Shown here piece by piece: positions 9,001 to 17,714 of a DNA stretch of 27,792 bases (position 1 is its first letter; every line of letters starts with the position of its first letter). A program made the translations under genes and the position numbers. The notes under the pieces are model-generated. The model worked only from the letters and a program-made list of their open reading frames with translations, searched no databases and had not been told where the DNA came from. Source of the stretch: DYMC01 sp035406705 (GTDB lineage: Bacteria > Verrucomicrobiota > Lentisphaeria > Victivallales > GWF2-50-93); the NCBI GenBank assembly GCA_964426675.1, contig CAYRRM010000033.1, positions 1 through 27,792 on the forward strand, given 5' to 3'.

Positions 9001-9705
9001 TCACCTAACTTCATTAATTTTTTTCCTATAAATAATTGCTTCGCTACTCCCATTTTCTTTATCTAAAGTAGATATGGTAATTATCTCAGTTGGGTTGGAT
9101 TTCATATAAAATTCCCCTTTTGCCTTTCCAATATGAGCTTTTGCGGCTTCCCCTGTAAGCGGTTGCCACCCGTCCGCAATTAGAGAAGAATGCAGGCTCA
9201 AAAGGACGGTTTTTGCCGGGAAAGAACTTTCAAAACATCCATAAACTGAATTACGCTGTGGAAATTGCATAACATGAATAGGCTTCATATCCGGAGCAGA
9301 AGGAAGAGATGACGGCCATTTAAAGTCTTTGGGAATCTCCTTAAACTCAATTGAAAATTGCAAAAGTGGGTATTGAGGATTATCAGTTCTTATTAGATAT
9401 AATCTGCGCTTCAAATCTCCTTCTTTGACTTCAAATAAAATAGCTTCATTATTGTATGTAAACTTCCCTTCAGGATAAAATTTCCTCAATAGCCTGAAAG
9501 AATCCACTAAATTAGTAGGTATTAAGGATACTTTCAGTTTACAATCCAAACCATTTATAATTATGGGTTCAGACCATAAATCCAGAGGATTAAGGGCATT
9601 TCCCGGCGATGGAGTGCCTCCATTTCCTCCGGGACCTAACAAAAAAACATCCGCCCTAACAATGGAAAAAAAAAGCAAGAAAAGGAAAAACAGTTTTTTT
9701 TTCAA
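9001..9705 (-). CDS. Exported protein of unknown function (TTG start)
   Basis: The 234-aa protein has a clear signal peptide (KKKLFFLFLLFFSIVRA, cleavage likely after RADVF). The start is TTG at 9705, supported by an AAGGAGAG ribosome binding site 8-9 bases upstream. The mature part begins with a Gly/Pro-rich stretch (LLGPGGNGGTPSPGN). It later carries a segment ending LLSLHSSLIADGWQPL, like the short alpha/beta modules of other exported proteins that compare a residual with a threshold. I do not recognise the family. A candidate promoter (TTGAAA, 16-base spacer, TATTTT) lies upstream on the minus strand. It follows the BatD/E gene after a 250-base gap, so it may be a separate unit. Confidence 0.75.
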   Translation of the reverse strand: MKKKLFFLFLLFFSIVRADVFLLGPGGNGGTPSPGNALNPLDLWSEPIIINGLDCKLKVSLIPTNLVDSFRLLRKFYPEGKFTYNNEAILFEVKEGDLKRRLYLIRTDNPQYPLLQFSIEFKEIPKDFKWPSSLPSAPDMKPIHVMQFPQRNSVYGCFESSFPAKTVLLSLHSSLIADGWQPLTGEAAKAHIGKAKGEFYMKSNPTEIITISTLDKENGSSEAIIYRKKINEVR

Positions 9706-9955
9706 AATAATCTCTCCTTGTAAACAAAAAATAGTATTCCAGGATATTTTTTCAAATATGAGCCTAAAAAAAAAGTAGTTGAAAATCGTTTTTATTTTTA
9801 TGAATATGAAAGGTTGTTATAGATTATGCTCCGTCAATCTTTTAGGTTGACAATTTTTTTACGATTTTCAAGCCGCGAGGTGTTGTCCGCATTTATCGTA
9901 TCTACTTCGTTAGCTTCGATTATTAGTACAATTCACTCACAACTCATATGCAAAA

Positions 9956-12505
9956 TTAATTCCAAATTTTCTTTATATTATTGTTTCTTATCCAGCCTTC
10001 ATTTGAGTTTATGCGTATCCTTATCCAATCACTTCTTTCTTCTACTATTTTTACTTTTTCCCCTCCTCTTAATATAATTTTTATTTTCTCAGAACTATCT
10101 GAGGGAAGAACGTGAATATTTGCCGCTTGACTCCTAATAATTGCTAAAGTTTTTGAATAATCTCCTGAAAACTGCTGCATTGCTGCGAAAATCGCAATTC
10201 CAATAGCGAAAATCGCAATTATTATAAATACGCATAGATACTCAAATGGTATCTTTTTGCGCAAACAAAGTAATACAAAGAAAATCATAAATGAAAGTGA
10301 AGCCAATATAAGCCATTCATCAGGGCGGAAAAGATCTCTGCAATAAATAAATATATCTGAAGGACTTTCAATTATACCTTTTTCAGGAAGTTCTAATTTT
10401 TTTCTTGTATGATTAAGGTTTTCAAGGATATCACTATCTCGCGGAAGTAAAAGATTAGCCTTCTCAAAGTAAAAGAGAGCGTCTGGAAATTTTCCCATTC
10501 TGTAAAAACAACATCCTATATTATATAAAACGTAAGGGTCATTTAAATCTTCTTTATCTGCACTGAATGCTATAGCTGCATCCATAAAATTACCTTTATC
10601 GAATAATTCATAAGGATTTTGTTTAATAGACAGCTTATTTTCAAAATTCTGAGCATTCGCAACTGAGATGATTAGTAGAGATATGCAGAGGATAAAGAGC
10701 GGATAAATACTTTTAAGTTTTTTAAGTAGTATATTTCTTTTTGTCTGAAAATCTAATTTTGATACTCCTGGCATAAAGGCAGAACTTGCCGCATCTTCTA
10801 TTAATCTTGATAATTCCTTATCATCAATCAAGTTAATTATTTCTTCCGGACTTGTTCCAGGGGGATATGCTCTTAAATCATTTAGCCATGGGCAGAACTC
10901 TTCCCTTATGAATTTATTTATTTCTTCTTCATTTAAATTTTTAGCTTTCTTCAAAAGTTTTTTTCTTTTTGCGAGAGCTTCTCTTTTTCTGAGTTCAACT
11001 GGTGATATTTTCCGATTTTTTATCATCTGAAATATTTCTGAAAAAAGAAGAACTAATGGACCTGTCATGGCAATTAAAATCACCATTAACAGGTTGTTCT
11101 TCCATACTGGCACTTTAATTGTGCCATATTTCTTTTTCTTTAGATACAATATATCGGCGCTATTGTTCTTATTATCATTAATTAAAACAGGTTTTAAGTT
11201 CTGATTATCAGGGGTTTTATTCATTGCAATGAAGGTGGAGTTTTGAGTTTCTTCTCCTTTTTCCACATTTATTTTTTTAGAAAATTCCCATTGTTTATAT
11301 TTCCCATCTTTAGTTGAAAATGTAGAAAGAGAGATATCAATTTCCCTCTCTCCTTCTTTCAGTGGCAGAATAAGATATTCTATAGTTGCGTCTTCTTTTA
11401 TACTAACTGATTTTGAACTTTTTCTTATTTCTGGAGGATAAATTCTAAATCCGTCAATTTTAATCTCTGGTGCTCTGAGATTATCGAGTCCCCCTTTTCC
11501 TTCAATATTAATCTTTAAAGAAAAAGTTTCGCCTGTTCTAAATTTTTGCTCAGGACAGACAAAATTTAAATTCCAATCTCCTATAAGCCCTATAAAATCT
11601 GACTGATTGGTTTTTTCCGGGAGTGAGAGAATTTTTATATCGTTTATTTTACATGATATTACTTGATCGTAGACTTCATATTCTGAAAATGGGTCAAAAG
11701 GAAACTCATCAAAGTCAAATATAGAAAAACGTCTGCGATTACCTTGCCTTCTCGGAATTTTTATACGTGTATTTACTTTTACTTCTCCGCTTAAAATTCC
11801 GGGGGTTGTAGCTTTGAATGCAGTCCTGAAGTGATATGCGTTGTAAGTTTTGCCATTTATATTTTGGCTATCAGTAATGTATCCTGCGAATTTCGCATTT
11901 TCCTTGTTTACCTGTGAAAAATCGTGAAAAATTATATTTTGCAAATCTATTTCAGGCCAGGAATATTCTACTCTCATACCACTTATACAATAAACCGTAA
12001 TCTCAAAAGGAATTTCTTCACCAACGTAAAATTCATTTTTATCTGATAAAGCTTTAGCATGAACAAAGAGATATTTTTCGAGGGAGGCAGGTGATGAACT
12101 ATCTGAACTATCGTTATTCAAATTCAATTGCGGCAAGATAGCATCTACGCTAAAAGCATCGATAATAGTTTTTTTATTGCCTATTTTTATCTTAAGTTGT
12201 GGAAATTTGATTTCTCCTTCCTTTTCTACCAAAAAATTGTAGGTCACAGTATATCTCTTACTCACTTTAAAGTTTATTATTTCAGTTTGTGATGAAACTG
12301 TTCCCTTTCCCAACCAGCGAATTCCATCAATATCTGGGAATTCCATTAATTCGGGCTTGTCTTCAGAGCTCGTAATTTCGAGTTGTGCTCTTTGCCCCTT
12401 AATTAGAGGCTGAGGACTTATATTAAAATCAATATCGGCAGCAAAATTCGCAAAATTTAGTAAAAAAATAAAAATTATTAATAAATTTCTTTCGATTTTT
12501 CCCAT
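9956..12505 (-). CDS. BatD-BatE-like fusion: oxygen-tolerance domain, TPR, transmembrane helices, SH3 domain
   Basis: I set the start at ATG 12505, giving 849 aa, because it directly begins a signal peptide (IERNLLIIFIFLLNFANFAAD) and has GAGGT just upstream. A longer frame opens at 12628 but would overlap the neighbouring gene. Residues 25-460 are BatD-like beta domains (DIDFNISPQPLIKGQRAQLE; RTGETFSLKINIEGKGGL, then APEIKIDGFRIYPP). A helix at about 470-490 and a basic cytoplasmic region follow. A second signal-like helix (602-618, ending SVANAQ) leads into a TPR segment (about 630-700: PYVLYNIGCCFYRMGKFPDALFYFEKA), two helices (730-748, 756-777) and a C-terminal bacterial SH3 domain (ANIHVLP ... 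GWIR). BatD and BatE are normally separate products of bat operons with a MoxR ATPase and VWA proteins, none of which are in this window. Confidence 0.82.
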   Translation of the reverse strand: MGKIERNLLIIFIFLLNFANFAADIDFNISPQPLIKGQRAQLEITSSEDKPELMEFPDIDGIRWLGKGTVSSQTEIINFKVSKRYTVTYNFLVEKEGEIKFPQLKIKIGNKKTIIDAFSVDAILPQLNLNNDSSDSSSPASLEKYLFVHAKALSDKNEFYVGEEIPFEITVYCISGMRVEYSWPEIDLQNIIFHDFSQVNKENAKFAGYITDSQNINGKTYNAYHFRTAFKATTPGILSGEVKVNTRIKIPRRQGNRRRFSIFDFDEFPFDPFSEYEVYDQVISCKINDIKILSLPEKTNQSDFIGLIGDWNLNFVCPEQKFRTGETFSLKINIEGKGGLDNLRAPEIKIDGFRIYPPEIRKSSKSVSIKEDATIEYLILPLKEGEREIDISLSTFSTKDGKYKQWEFSKKINVEKGEETQNSTFIAMNKTPDNQNLKPVLINDNKNNSADILYLKKKKYGTIKVPVWKNNLLMVILIAMTGPLVLLFSEIFQMIKNRKISPVELRKREALAKRKKLLKKAKNLNEEEINKFIREEFCPWLNDLRAYPPGTSPEEIINLIDDKELSRLIEDAASSAFMPGVSKLDFQTKRNILLKKLKSIYPLFILCISLLIISVANAQNFENKLSIKQNPYELFDKGNFMDAAIAFSADKEDLNDPYVLYNIGCCFYRMGKFPDALFYFEKANLLLPRDSDILENLNHTRKKLELPEKGIIESPSDIFIYCRDLFRPDEWLILASLSFMIFFVLLCLRKKIPFEYLCVFIIIAIFAIGIAIFAAMQQFSGDYSKTLAIIRSQAANIHVLPSDSSEKIKIILRGGEKVKIVEERSDWIRIRINSNEGWIRNNNIKKIWN

Positions 12506-12600
12506 TTTTACCTCATTTTTACCCAAAAATTCTAATCTTTGATACAGATAAACTAATTTACCTATAAAAAGAAGACAGAAAAAAAAATTTTTTGTTCCAT

Positions 12601-13470
12601 CTAAATGCAGAGTTTGCGAAATTCGCAAAACTTACACTTTTCTTTATTTTCCACTTCTGGTAAATTACAGGTATTATTTTCAAAGTATAGAATTTCTTCT
12701 GATTTTTCTTTTATAAATCCTTTTATTTCTGAAATTGGTCTGGAAGCCCAGACTGATAAAAACTTATTTTCAATGAGAAATATAGACCTGACTGTAATTT
12801 TGGGCGACTTTGTTTTTTGTTTAGTAAAAATTTCAAGTAAGCTTGCAGAGATATCCCAATATTTTAGAATTTTGAAATTATTAAGAAATAATTGAGATAC
12901 TTCCGCTGTATCTGCCTGGACTTTTAAAAGAAAAGGAGATGTAAATACTGGAATTCCTCCAATTTCAATTTGTTCAGGTTCATTAAGATCTCGTAAATAG
13001 AGATATTGCGTATTTGAGTATTCTTTAAAGAAAGTGGACTCAACAAATAATGATATTAGTTGTTTAAATTGATTAAAAATTTTAAAATGCAGCTCTTCAG
13101 AATTTTCAGGTGAGTAAAAGATGTCTAAGAGCATTTTATTTTTTCCTTCATCAGTGAAATTTAAAAAATTACTATAATATCGATTCCATAACTTATAAAA
13201 TTCTATATTTGCTATCTGATAAAATTCTTTTTTTTGTTTTTTCATTTTTCCTTGCTTTAGGTAATTTTTAAAAGATTCTTTTAAAACTTCAGATAAAAAC
13301 TGCTCTGTTCTTATAAGATTTTTCAACGAATAAATTTCCCTTGTCTTTTGAGGGGAAGCTTTATCCCAACCTCCACGAGATAAGATGTATCTGAAATAGT
13401 AAGCTCTTTTACAGAATTCAAAAAACCTGAGTTTTGATATTGAAAATGAGAATTTTTCAAAATTTTCCAC
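12601..13470 (-). CDS. PD-(D/E)XK nuclease-like protein with Fe-S cysteines but degenerate catalytic core
   Basis: The 289-aa protein has the N-terminal pattern SKLRFFEFCKRAYYFRYILSRGGW, as in the RecB/AddB/Cas4-like nuclease family that begins with FxxCPxxYYxRY. The C-terminus has C279-x2-C282-x5-C288, which with C20 makes the four-cysteine Fe-S staple of AddB-type nucleases. The central catalytic region looks lost. Where relatives read roughly GVPV..PDL and later a DxKTG strand, this protein reads GGIPVFTSPFLL and LKYWDIS, so the metal-binding Asp and Asp-x-Lys are not seen. It is therefore probably a non-catalytic relative. The start is GTG at 13470 with AGGG about 10 bases upstream. It lies 25 bases after the lipoprotein gene and 95 bases before the BatD/E start, in one minus-strand run. 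Confidence 0.7.
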   Translation of the reverse strand: MENFEKFSFSISKLRFFEFCKRAYYFRYILSRGGWDKASPQKTREIYSLKNLIRTEQFLSEVLKESFKNYLKQGKMKKQKKEFYQIANIEFYKLWNRYYSNFLNFTDEGKNKMLLDIFYSPENSEELHFKIFNQFKQLISLFVESTFFKEYSNTQYLYLRDLNEPEQIEIGGIPVFTSPFLLKVQADTAEVSQLFLNNFKILKYWDISASLLEIFTKQKTKSPKITVRSIFLIENKFLSVWASRPISEIKGFIKEKSEEILYFENNTCNLPEVENKEKCKFCEFRKLCI

Positions 13471-13495
13471 TTTTTTATTACCCTGGTATTATAAT

Positions 13496-14389
13496 TTAGT
13501 TAGGATTTCTATTTTTATCACATATAACCTGAATTACTTTTCCCCTACTTTCGTCACTAAAAGCTCCATCTTCTGAAAAAGTAAAACTATGTATATCTGC
13601 GATTTTCGCAACTATTATCCCTTTTTCAATATCAAAGAGAGTTTTTTCTGATGCATATGTGTCTATTATGATATTAAATTTTTTGAAAATAGTTGAGAAA
13701 CTTTCTTTTCTTTGTGAATGAGTTTTTGAAGTTATAATTGCGCAAAGTTGTCCTTTGTACCTTGCATATCCATCGAATTTAGAAAAAACATGAATTTCTT
13801 CTGGACTGGTTGAATCAATAAAAAAATATGATATTTTTATAGTCATTTTCTCAGAATATTTCCATCTATCTCCGACTTTTACTGGTTTTTTTGGGAAAAT
13901 TGCTTCTCTTTTCCAGTCTAAGATTTCGACTTTGCCTTCGAGGATATTTCCTTTTCCGTAAAGGAACTTTTGAATTTCACCAAATTTGGACATTATAAAT
14001 TTCATTATCAATTTTTTATTTTCCCTAGATTTTATTTCAGATTCCATTAAAATTTCCCAGAATTCCTGCGAATCCCCCTTAAGTAACATTTTTATATATC
14101 TTGAAAAAGTCGATTTTATTCCAGAATTTTCATTAATTTGAGAGAAAAACAAAGAATTTTCGTAATAATTCAGTTCTTTTTCTGGCTTTTTAAAGTTTAA
14201 TAATATTTCTTTATCTTTATTGATATTTAATCTATTATATTCAGAAAAGGGTATTTCTTCTGGAATTGCCATCGTATCAATTTCATTAAATGATATTGGG
14301 ACTCTTTGCATTTGCAGGGTTGCACATGAGAAGAATAAAAAACACAAAATTATAATAATCCTTTTTTTGACTGTTCTGGCTTTATTCAT
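13496..14389 (-). CDS. Putative lipoprotein of unknown function
   Basis: The 297-aa protein has a basic N-terminus, a hydrophobic stretch and Cys22 (RIIIILCFLFFSC), compatible with but not a perfect lipobox. The mature chain is Lys/Ile-rich. It contains FPKKPVKVGDRWKYSEKM (about 190-207), followed by beta-strand-like segments (IHVFSKFDGYARYKGQLCAIITSKT). That arrangement recurs in exported proteins of unknown function in Planctomycetes and Bacteroidetes (DUF6263-like); this resemblance is from memory and weak. No strong Shine-Dalgarno precedes the ATG. It is the first gene of the minus-strand run and is divergent from rpmH. Confidence 0.68.
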   Translation of the reverse strand: MNKARTVKKRIIIILCFLFFSCATLQMQRVPISFNEIDTMAIPEEIPFSEYNRLNINKDKEILLNFKKPEKELNYYENSLFFSQINENSGIKSTFSRYIKMLLKGDSQEFWEILMESEIKSRENKKLIMKFIMSKFGEIQKFLYGKGNILEGKVEILDWKREAIFPKKPVKVGDRWKYSEKMTIKISYFFIDSTSPEEIHVFSKFDGYARYKGQLCAIITSKTHSQRKESFSTIFKKFNIIIDTYASEKTLFDIEKGIIVAKIADIHSFTFSEDGAFSDESRGKVIQVICDKNRNPN

Positions 14390-14479
14390 AAAAATGATTT
14401 TTTTGCTTGATTATCTTTATATTGAGCATAAATTACCAATTTTTCAATATGTTAAAATACTTAATTCAGGAGATAAAAT

Positions 14480-14614
14480 ATGAAACGAACATTTCAACCG
14501 TCAAACATAAAGAGGAAACGCAAGATTGGTTTCAGAGCAAGAATGGCGACAAAATCTGGCAGACAGATTTTGAGCAGGAGACGTAGAAAAGGGCGCAAAA
14601 GACTGAGTGCATAG
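14480..14614 (+). CDS. rpmH: Ribosomal protein bL34
   Basis: The 44-aa, strongly basic protein begins MKRTFQPSNIKRKRKIGFRA and continues RMATKSGRQILSRRRRKGRKRLSA, a near-complete match to the bL34 pattern. bL34 is a small protein of the large ribosomal subunit. AGGAGAT precedes the ATG by about 6 bases. It opens the conserved rpmH-rnpA-yidD-yidC-khpB cluster. In many bacteria dnaA and the origin lie on its other side; here the neighbour is a lipoprotein gene on the opposite strand, so that arrangement is not kept. Confidence 0.97.
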   Translation: MKRTFQPSNIKRKRKIGFRARMATKSGRQILSRRRRKGRKRLSA

Positions 14615-14638
14615 TTTTGCACAATCTCAAGAGTCAAG

Positions 14639-15037
14639 ATGCCCTCTTTAAATAATAGAAAAGACGAATTAAAGGGTTTCGGCTCTCATCTGACACTTAA
14701 AAAAGAGAGTTTATTAAGGTCAGAAAAAGATTTTGATTATGTAAAAGCGAATGGGAAGAAGTTTTCGGGGCGTTATTTGATTGTTTTAATTGCTGAATCC
14801 CGTTCCGGAAGGCTAAAAAGTGGTTTTATATGCAGTAAGAAGTTTAGTTCTAAAGCTGTTATTAGAAATCGCGCGAAAAGAATAATGAAGGAGGTTTTTC
14901 GTAATACAAAGGCAACCATTAGTCCATGTGAAGTAATATTAATTCCGAAACAAGCATTGTTAACTGCAAATTTATTAGAAGTTCAGGAAGAGCTAATAGT
15001 ACATTTCAAGGAAGCCAGAAAATGGAATATACTGTGA
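14639..15037 (+). CDS. rnpA: Ribonuclease P protein component
   Basis: The 132-aa protein matches RnpA: LKKESLLRSEKDFDYVKANGKKFSGRYLIVLI at about residues 20-51, then the RNR box AVIRNRAKRIMKE (R76-N77-R78). It binds the catalytic P RNA and positions precursor tRNA for 5' maturation. The N-terminus carries about 18 extra residues before the usual LTLxKxxLLR start. No other ATG, GTG or TTG falls within that extension, so the ATG at 14639 is kept despite a weak ribosome binding site. It follows rpmH by 24 bases and overlaps yidD by 16. Confidence 0.95.
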   Translation: MPSLNNRKDELKGFGSHLTLKKESLLRSEKDFDYVKANGKKFSGRYLIVLIAESRSGRLKSGFICSKKFSSKAVIRNRAKRIMKEVFRNTKATISPCEVILIPKQALLTANLLEVQEELIVHFKEARKWNIL

Positions 15038-15309
15038 AAAAATCATTTACTCTAAGTGATATTCTTATCTCTTTTTTGAAGTTTTATAAATCATTTATTT
15101 CGCCTTTTCTTCCCCCAATGTGTCGTTTTAGACCAACATGTTCGGAATATATGATGATCGCAATCAAAAAACATGGAATATTTAAAGGATTAATTATGGG
15201 GATTACAAGAATTTTAAGATGTAATCCTCTTTGTAGTGGAGGATATGACCCCGTTCCAGATAAATTTAGTATACTAAGGAATAAAAATGAGCAGGAGACA
15301 AAAAAGTGA
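15022..15309 (+). CDS. yidD: Membrane protein insertion efficiency factor YidD
   Basis: The 95-aa protein has the YidD signature FYKSFISPFLPPMCRFRPTC followed by SEYMMIAIKKHG, then RILRCNPLCSGGYDPVP. The family is a small, membrane-associated, cysteine-containing protein that helps YidC-dependent insertion. The start ATG lies within the end of rnpA with AAGGAA about 9 bases upstream; a GTG at 15034 is an alternative. Its stop overlaps the yidC GTG by 4 bases (GTGA). Confidence 0.95.
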   Translation: MEYTVKKSFTLSDILISFLKFYKSFISPFLPPMCRFRPTCSEYMMIAIKKHGIFKGLIMGITRILRCNPLCSGGYDPVPDKFSILRNKNEQETKK

Positions 15310-16976
15310 AATTAGATAAAGAAACAGTTATAACAATGCTTGTATGTATTACAATTGTGATAATGTGGGGCATTTATTCCAAAAAGAGACTTGAGGAAAG
15401 AGCAAAAAATATTGAAAACATCCAGAGTGTAAATACAGAATCGCACTTAAAACAAAAGGATAATAGTATTGAACATCCTGTAAATCAAGACCTTACTTTT
15501 TCGAAAAAAGAAGAAATTCCGTTAAGTAAAAATATTGATCTGCCTTCCGAGTTTATTCAGAATGAATATATCACGTGCGAAATTTCCCCCACTTCCTCTT
15601 CAATTAAATCTATTGTTTTCAATAAATACCTTGATCAACAGAGAAAAGAAAAAATTGCTTTTGGAACAAAAAATATACCATTTGACGCTTTACAAACATT
15701 TTTTGGACGAAATTTTGAATTAATAGATGTCACCGTTCAGGATAAAAAACCACGCTCTCTTACAATATCAAGAAAATTAAAATCCAATTTAGATATTATA
15801 GACGTTACTCAAAGTTTTTATATTGAAGACGAATACACTATTAATTCTCAACTTTTTATTAAAAACAGCTCAGAAAAGGATATTACGATAAGTGATTTTA
15901 TGATTTCAGCTGGTACAATAACTAATTTCAACCAGATGGCAGGAGATAATATACGACAGGAATATTTCAGTATAGATAGCTGCCTTGCCGCTGGTAATGT
16001 GGTAAAAACAAAGGCCTTCAATAAGACTGGTTTTAATGAAAAGCAGGAAAATCCTTCTCGTTGGATTGCTCTTTCGAATAAATATTTTTGTTCCATACTT
16101 AAGCCTGCAGACATTTTTGAAGAAGGAAATATTATGGAGGCTTTTAATAAGGCAAATAATATTCCGTGTATAAGCAGTAAAGGGCTTAAAATTCTAAAAG
16201 TTAAAGCTGGCGAAAGTAAAGAGCTTAAATATTCTTTATATGTTGGCCCTAAAGAGAGAAAATTATTAAAAAAATTCGATGACTTTGCCGTAAAGATTAT
16301 GCATTTAGGCTGGAATTGGCTCGAACCTATATCTCAATTACTTCTTACCTTTCTGGTCTTGCTCAACAAATATATAGCTAATTATGGATTAAGTATAATA
16401 GTTTTGACAATTTTGGTGAAACTTATTTTCTGGCCTGTAACAGAAAAAGCAAATTCGTCAATGAAAAATATGCAAAAAATACAGCCAATGGTACTTGAAA
16501 TAAAAGAAAAGTACAAAAATGACCCTCAAAAAATGAATATGAAAATAATGGAATTATATAAAGAGCACGGAGTTAATCCACTGGGAGGATGTTTGCCAAT
16601 ACTCCTTCAAATTCCGGTCTTTTTTGCTCTCTATAACACACTAAATGGAGCAATAGAACTCAGACAGGCATCGTTTTTGTGGGCACACGATTTATCTCGA
16701 CCTGATAGCTTATTCATCCCCGGAATACCATTGCCGATAAATCCATTGGTTCTTGCAATGGCAATAACGATGTTTATTCAACAAAAACTCACCCCTTCTT
16801 CAGGTGATCCCACACAACAAAAAATTATGGCTTTTATGCCTTTAATTATGCTATTTTTGTTGTATAGTTTACCTTCAGGTTTAACTTTATACTGGACTGT
16901 TAGTCAGGTTATCAGTATAATTCAACTTGTTTTAAGCAAATACAAGCCTCTATTGAAAAAGGAAGCTCAAGCTTAA
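15306..16976 (+). CDS. yidC: Membrane protein insertase YidC
   Basis: The 556-aa protein has the Gram-negative YidC layout. An N-terminal helix spans about residues 7-24. A large periplasmic domain (about 85-320) includes FSIDSCLAAG. The conserved insertase core follows from about 335 (LGWNWLEPISQLLLTFLVLLNKYIANYGLSIIVLTILVKLIFWPVT). K372 occupies the place of the conserved groove Arg of Escherichia coli YidC. Next come KYKNDPQKMNMKIMELYKEHGVNPLGGCLP and the last helices ending near 545. It inserts membrane proteins with or without SecYEG. The start is GTG overlapping the yidD stop, with AGGAG about 10 bases upstream. The long periplasmic domain fits a bacterium with an outer membrane. Confidence 0.96.
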   Translation: MKLDKETVITMLVCITIVIMWGIYSKKRLEERAKNIENIQSVNTESHLKQKDNSIEHPVNQDLTFSKKEEIPLSKNIDLPSEFIQNEYITCEISPTSSSIKSIVFNKYLDQQRKEKIAFGTKNIPFDALQTFFGRNFELIDVTVQDKKPRSLTISRKLKSNLDIIDVTQSFYIEDEYTINSQLFIKNSSEKDITISDFMISAGTITNFNQMAGDNIRQEYFSIDSCLAAGNVVKTKAFNKTGFNEKQENPSRWIALSNKYFCSILKPADIFEEGNIMEAFNKANNIPCISSKGLKILKVKAGESKELKYSLYVGPKERKLLKKFDDFAVKIMHLGWNWLEPISQLLLTFLVLLNKYIANYGLSIIVLTILVKLIFWPVTEKANSSMKNMQKIQPMVLEIKEKYKNDPQKMNMKIMELYKEHGVNPLGGCLPILLQIPVFFALYNTLNGAIELRQASFLWAHDLSRPDSLFIPGIPLPINPLVLAMAITMFIQQKLTPSSGDPTQQKIMAFMPLIMLFLLYSLPSGLTLYWTVSQVISIIQLVLSKYKPLLKKEAQA

Positions 16977-17005
16977 TAGATTTAAAAAAGAAAGGAGACT
17001 TCAAA

Positions 17006-17584
17006 ATGGAATCAGGAATGCAAATGGAAGAAATGATTCAGAAAACAGTTACAACACTTGCAACAATGTTAGATTATCTCGGCTTAAAAGCAGAAGTTAC
17101 TGCAGAAGAGAAAAATGGAAGAATCTACGTAAAAACAAAGAGCGAAGATGCTGGACGAATTATAGGAAAAAAGGGGCAAACCCTTGACAATCTCCAGTTC
17201 CTTCTCAATAGAATGATGCTCAGATTTGATACTAAATTTCCGAGAATTACAATTGACGTGGACGGATATTCTGATGGAAAAAGTGAAAAAAGAAGAGAAA
17301 ACAGAAATCGTAGAAGGACTGAAGGGCCAGGTACAAAAAGACAAAAAAAAGAACCACAAGAAGATCCCAACAGAGATGAAAATTTGAAACAACAGGCTCT
17401 GGATGCTGCAAAAGAAGTAAAAAGATGGGGAGAAGCAGTTACTTTACCTCCAATGAATTCCCATGAAAGAAGAGTTGTACACACTACTCTTCAACAAGAT
17501 CCTGAAATAACTACTGAAAGTCTGGAAACGGATAATCCAAGACTCAAAAGAGTTGTTGTAAAATTAAGCAAAAAAGAATCCTAA
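17006..17584 (+). CDS. khpB: KhpB/Jag-type RNA-binding protein (KH and R3H domains)
   Basis: The 192-aa protein has a KH domain with GRIIGKKGQTLDNLQFLLNRM (GxxG loop G54-K-K-G57). A Lys/Arg-rich linker follows (about residues 90-135). The R3H domain then reads PPMNSHERRVVHTTLQ (R155-x3-H159). It is a probable single-strand RNA-binding regulator, as Jag/KhpB is elsewhere. The N-terminal Jag_N domain found in Firmicute homologues is missing, so the protein is shorter than those. AAAGGAGA lies about 9 bases upstream of the ATG. It closes the rpmH-yidC cluster; mnmE, often next, is not present. Confidence 0.9.
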   Translation: MESGMQMEEMIQKTVTTLATMLDYLGLKAEVTAEEKNGRIYVKTKSEDAGRIIGKKGQTLDNLQFLLNRMMLRFDTKFPRITIDVDGYSDGKSEKRRENRNRRRTEGPGTKRQKKEPQEDPNRDENLKQQALDAAKEVKRWGEAVTLPPMNSHERRVVHTTLQQDPEITTESLETDNPRLKRVVVKLSKKES

Positions 17585-17606
17585 AAGATAAAAAGTATTC
17601 TTTTAG
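17581..17606 (+). terminator. AT-rich hairpin at the khpB stop, possible terminator or 3'-end stabiliser
   Basis: CTAAAAGA (17581-17588) pairs with TCTTTTAG (17599-17606) around a 10-base loop. The khpB stop codon lies in the left arm. No clean T-run follows directly, so classical intrinsic termination is uncertain. Confidence 0.35.
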
Positions 17607-17714
17607 CTTCGGTTCTCTTTGTGATATTGCGATTTAATTGATTAAATTCAATAAATCTATACGGCGCAGTTAACTCAAGAAGCCAGATATACACTTTGCG
17701 CGAGCTTTCAGATC

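Noticed and set aside
10184..10217. The two adjacent palindrome copies as the start of a CRISPR or tandem array
   Set aside because: There are only two copies, one imperfect, inside a membrane-helix coding region, with no spacer-repeat regularity.
12506..12628. Upstream extension of the BatD/E protein to 12628
   Set aside because: It would overlap the neighbouring gene and place 41 residues before an obvious signal peptide; ATG 12505 has a ribosome binding site.
14390..14479. Replication origin next to rpmH
   Set aside because: No dnaA gene and no DnaA-box cluster (TTATNCACA) are seen in the divergent gap.
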